From: Pelagimonas sp. | GTDB lineage: Bacteria > Pseudomonadota > Alphaproteobacteria > Rhodobacterales > Rhodobacteraceae | Assembly: GCA_025210455.1 (NCBI GenBank) | Contig: JAOARQ010000042.1 | Coordinates: 30,413 to 94,412 of the forward strand | Direction of reading: 5' to 3' | Length of the DNA: 64,000 nt | Shown here: piece by piece, positions 63,470 to 64,000 of the stretch | Numbering within the stretch: the stretch's first letter is position 1 | Layout: every line of letters begins with the position of its first letter | Program-made: the position numbers and the translations under genes | Notes under the pieces: model-generated | What the model was told of the DNA's origin: nothing | The model's input: only the letters and a program-made list of their open reading frames with translations | Databases searched by the model: none

Positions 63470-64000
63470 TTACGCGTCACCTACCTCCAAACGCGCTTTG
63501 CGATCAGCAATCGCTTGGGCCAAGGCATCTGTCCATTCAAGATAATACGAAGCCCCGGCCTCTTCAAACACTTCACGTGCCTGCGACAGATATGCCTCTG
63601 CGTGCTGCAAATGCGCCATTTCTTTAACCTCGTCAAAAAACGCCAGTTCCACACCGCAAAGATTGCCCTGCACCATCGCCCAGTCCAGCGGCACGCGCTC
63701 TCTGGTGTTTTCCCACAGCGCGTTTTCACAGGCGGTGACAGCTTTCTCCAAATGCTCTGTGCCGCTTTCACGTTCGCCAAGGGTTAGCAACGCATTGCCC
63801 AGATTCATCTGTGTTCTGGCCCATTGCAGCGGCACGCGCTCTCTGGTGCCTTCCAACAGCGCGTTTTCATAGGCGTTGACAGCCTGTTCCAGACGCTCTG
63901 TGCCGCTTTCACGTTCGCCAAGGGTTAACAACGCATTGCCCAGATTCATCTGTGTCATGGCCCAGTCCAGCGGCACGCGCTCTCTGGTACGCTCCAACAG
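63470..64000 (-). CDS. Tetratricopeptide-repeat protein, 3' part
   Basis: The frame is open to the window edge, so the N terminus is missing. The visible part has near-identical 47-residue units (TRERVPLDWAMTQMNLGNAL then LTLGERESGTERLEQAVNAYENAL), which are TPR-type helices. A diverged last segment (AEAYLSQAREVFEEAGASYY) follows. Repeats of this TRERVPLDWA type are found in large bacterial signalling proteins where they follow CHAT, TIR or similar N-terminal domains; the domain here is out of view. Confidence 0.85.
   Translation of the reverse strand: MLERTRERVPLDWAMTQMNLGNALLTLGERESGTERLEQAVNAYENALLEGTRERVPLQWARTQMNLGNALLTLGERESGTEHLEKAVTACENALWENTRERVPLDWAMVQGNLCGVELAFFDEVKEMAHLQHAEAYLSQAREVFEEAGASYYLEWTDALAQAIADRKARLEVGDA
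63680..64000 (-). repeat. 141-bp tandem repeat encoding TPR units
   Basis: The block with gcacgcgctctctggt recurs at 63691, 63832 and 63973, exactly 141 bases (47 codons) apart, with few differences between copies. Confidence 0.85.

Overview
This window is chromosomal DNA from an alphaproteobacterium of the family Rhodobacteraceae / Roseobacter group. The evidence is the GC-rich coding sequence, the DMSP lyase DddP, a dctBD-dctPQM TRAP-transport locus, a glnB-glnA pair beside nnr, an RNase E with a very long acidic insertion, the assimilatory sulfur cluster cobA-DUF2849-cysI-cysH-DUF934, a tatABC operon, and an alphaproteobacterial DksA without the usual zinc-finger cysteines. Most of the window is ordinary core genome. 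A few accessory patches interrupt it: a Sel1-repeat gene, a decayed element next to a tRNA-Leu, a topAI-like toxin pair, and the 3' part of a TPR-repeat gene at the right edge.

Layout, 1-18 kb: 3' end of pntB, an unknown membrane protein, the biotin transporter gene bioY, an alpha/beta-hydrolase-OsmC fusion, an endo/exonuclease-phosphatase and a Nudix protein (overlapping genes), a cysteine-rich Sel1 protein with a frameshift near its 3' end, dddP divergent from a secreted glycerophosphodiester phosphodiesterase, a DUF3445 haem N-demethylase-like gene, an unknown gene, a lytic transglycosylase, a GGDEF protein, glnBA (P-II and glutamine synthetase) divergent from nnr, and a Hint-domain protein. 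18.3-19.6 kb: tRNA-Leu(UAG) followed by remnants of a mobile element (excisionase-like gene, truncated serine recombinase). 19.7-31.7 kb: a chemoreceptor; a cluster with a CoxE-like VWA protein, a DUF2927 lipoprotein, a GNAT enzyme and a MoxR ATPase; dksA; an FAD monooxygenase; an xdhC / molybdopterin-binding pair; a methyltransferase; and infC with a rare AUA start.

31.9-49.3 kb: an Ala/Glu-repeat membrane-anchored protein, a glycine-amidinotransferase-like enzyme followed by a MocR regulator, ferredoxin-NADP reductase, the sulfur-assimilation operon with a divergent Lrp-type regulator, a cytochrome P450, and the C4-dicarboxylate sensing and TRAP-uptake locus with two palindromic operator candidates upstream of dctP. 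49.3-64 kb: RNase E with a long leader, a TopAI/YjhX toxin with a GNAT partner, class I fructose-bisphosphate aldolase, a second P450 coupled to a membrane-embedded alpha/beta-hydrolase, ccdA, a TusA-like protein, a WYL/YafY-type regulator, the tat operon, a DUF815 ATPase, and the TPR-repeat gene.

The most unusual observation is the gene between tatB and tatC (60919-61533). Its product looks like a divergent, shortened TatC that has lost the residues TatC uses to bind signal peptides. Also notable are the DctD protein with a degraded Walker A motif and no GAFTGA loop, the topAI-like pair, the AUA start of infC, and the amidinotransferase. All assignments come from reading the sequence; no database search was run.
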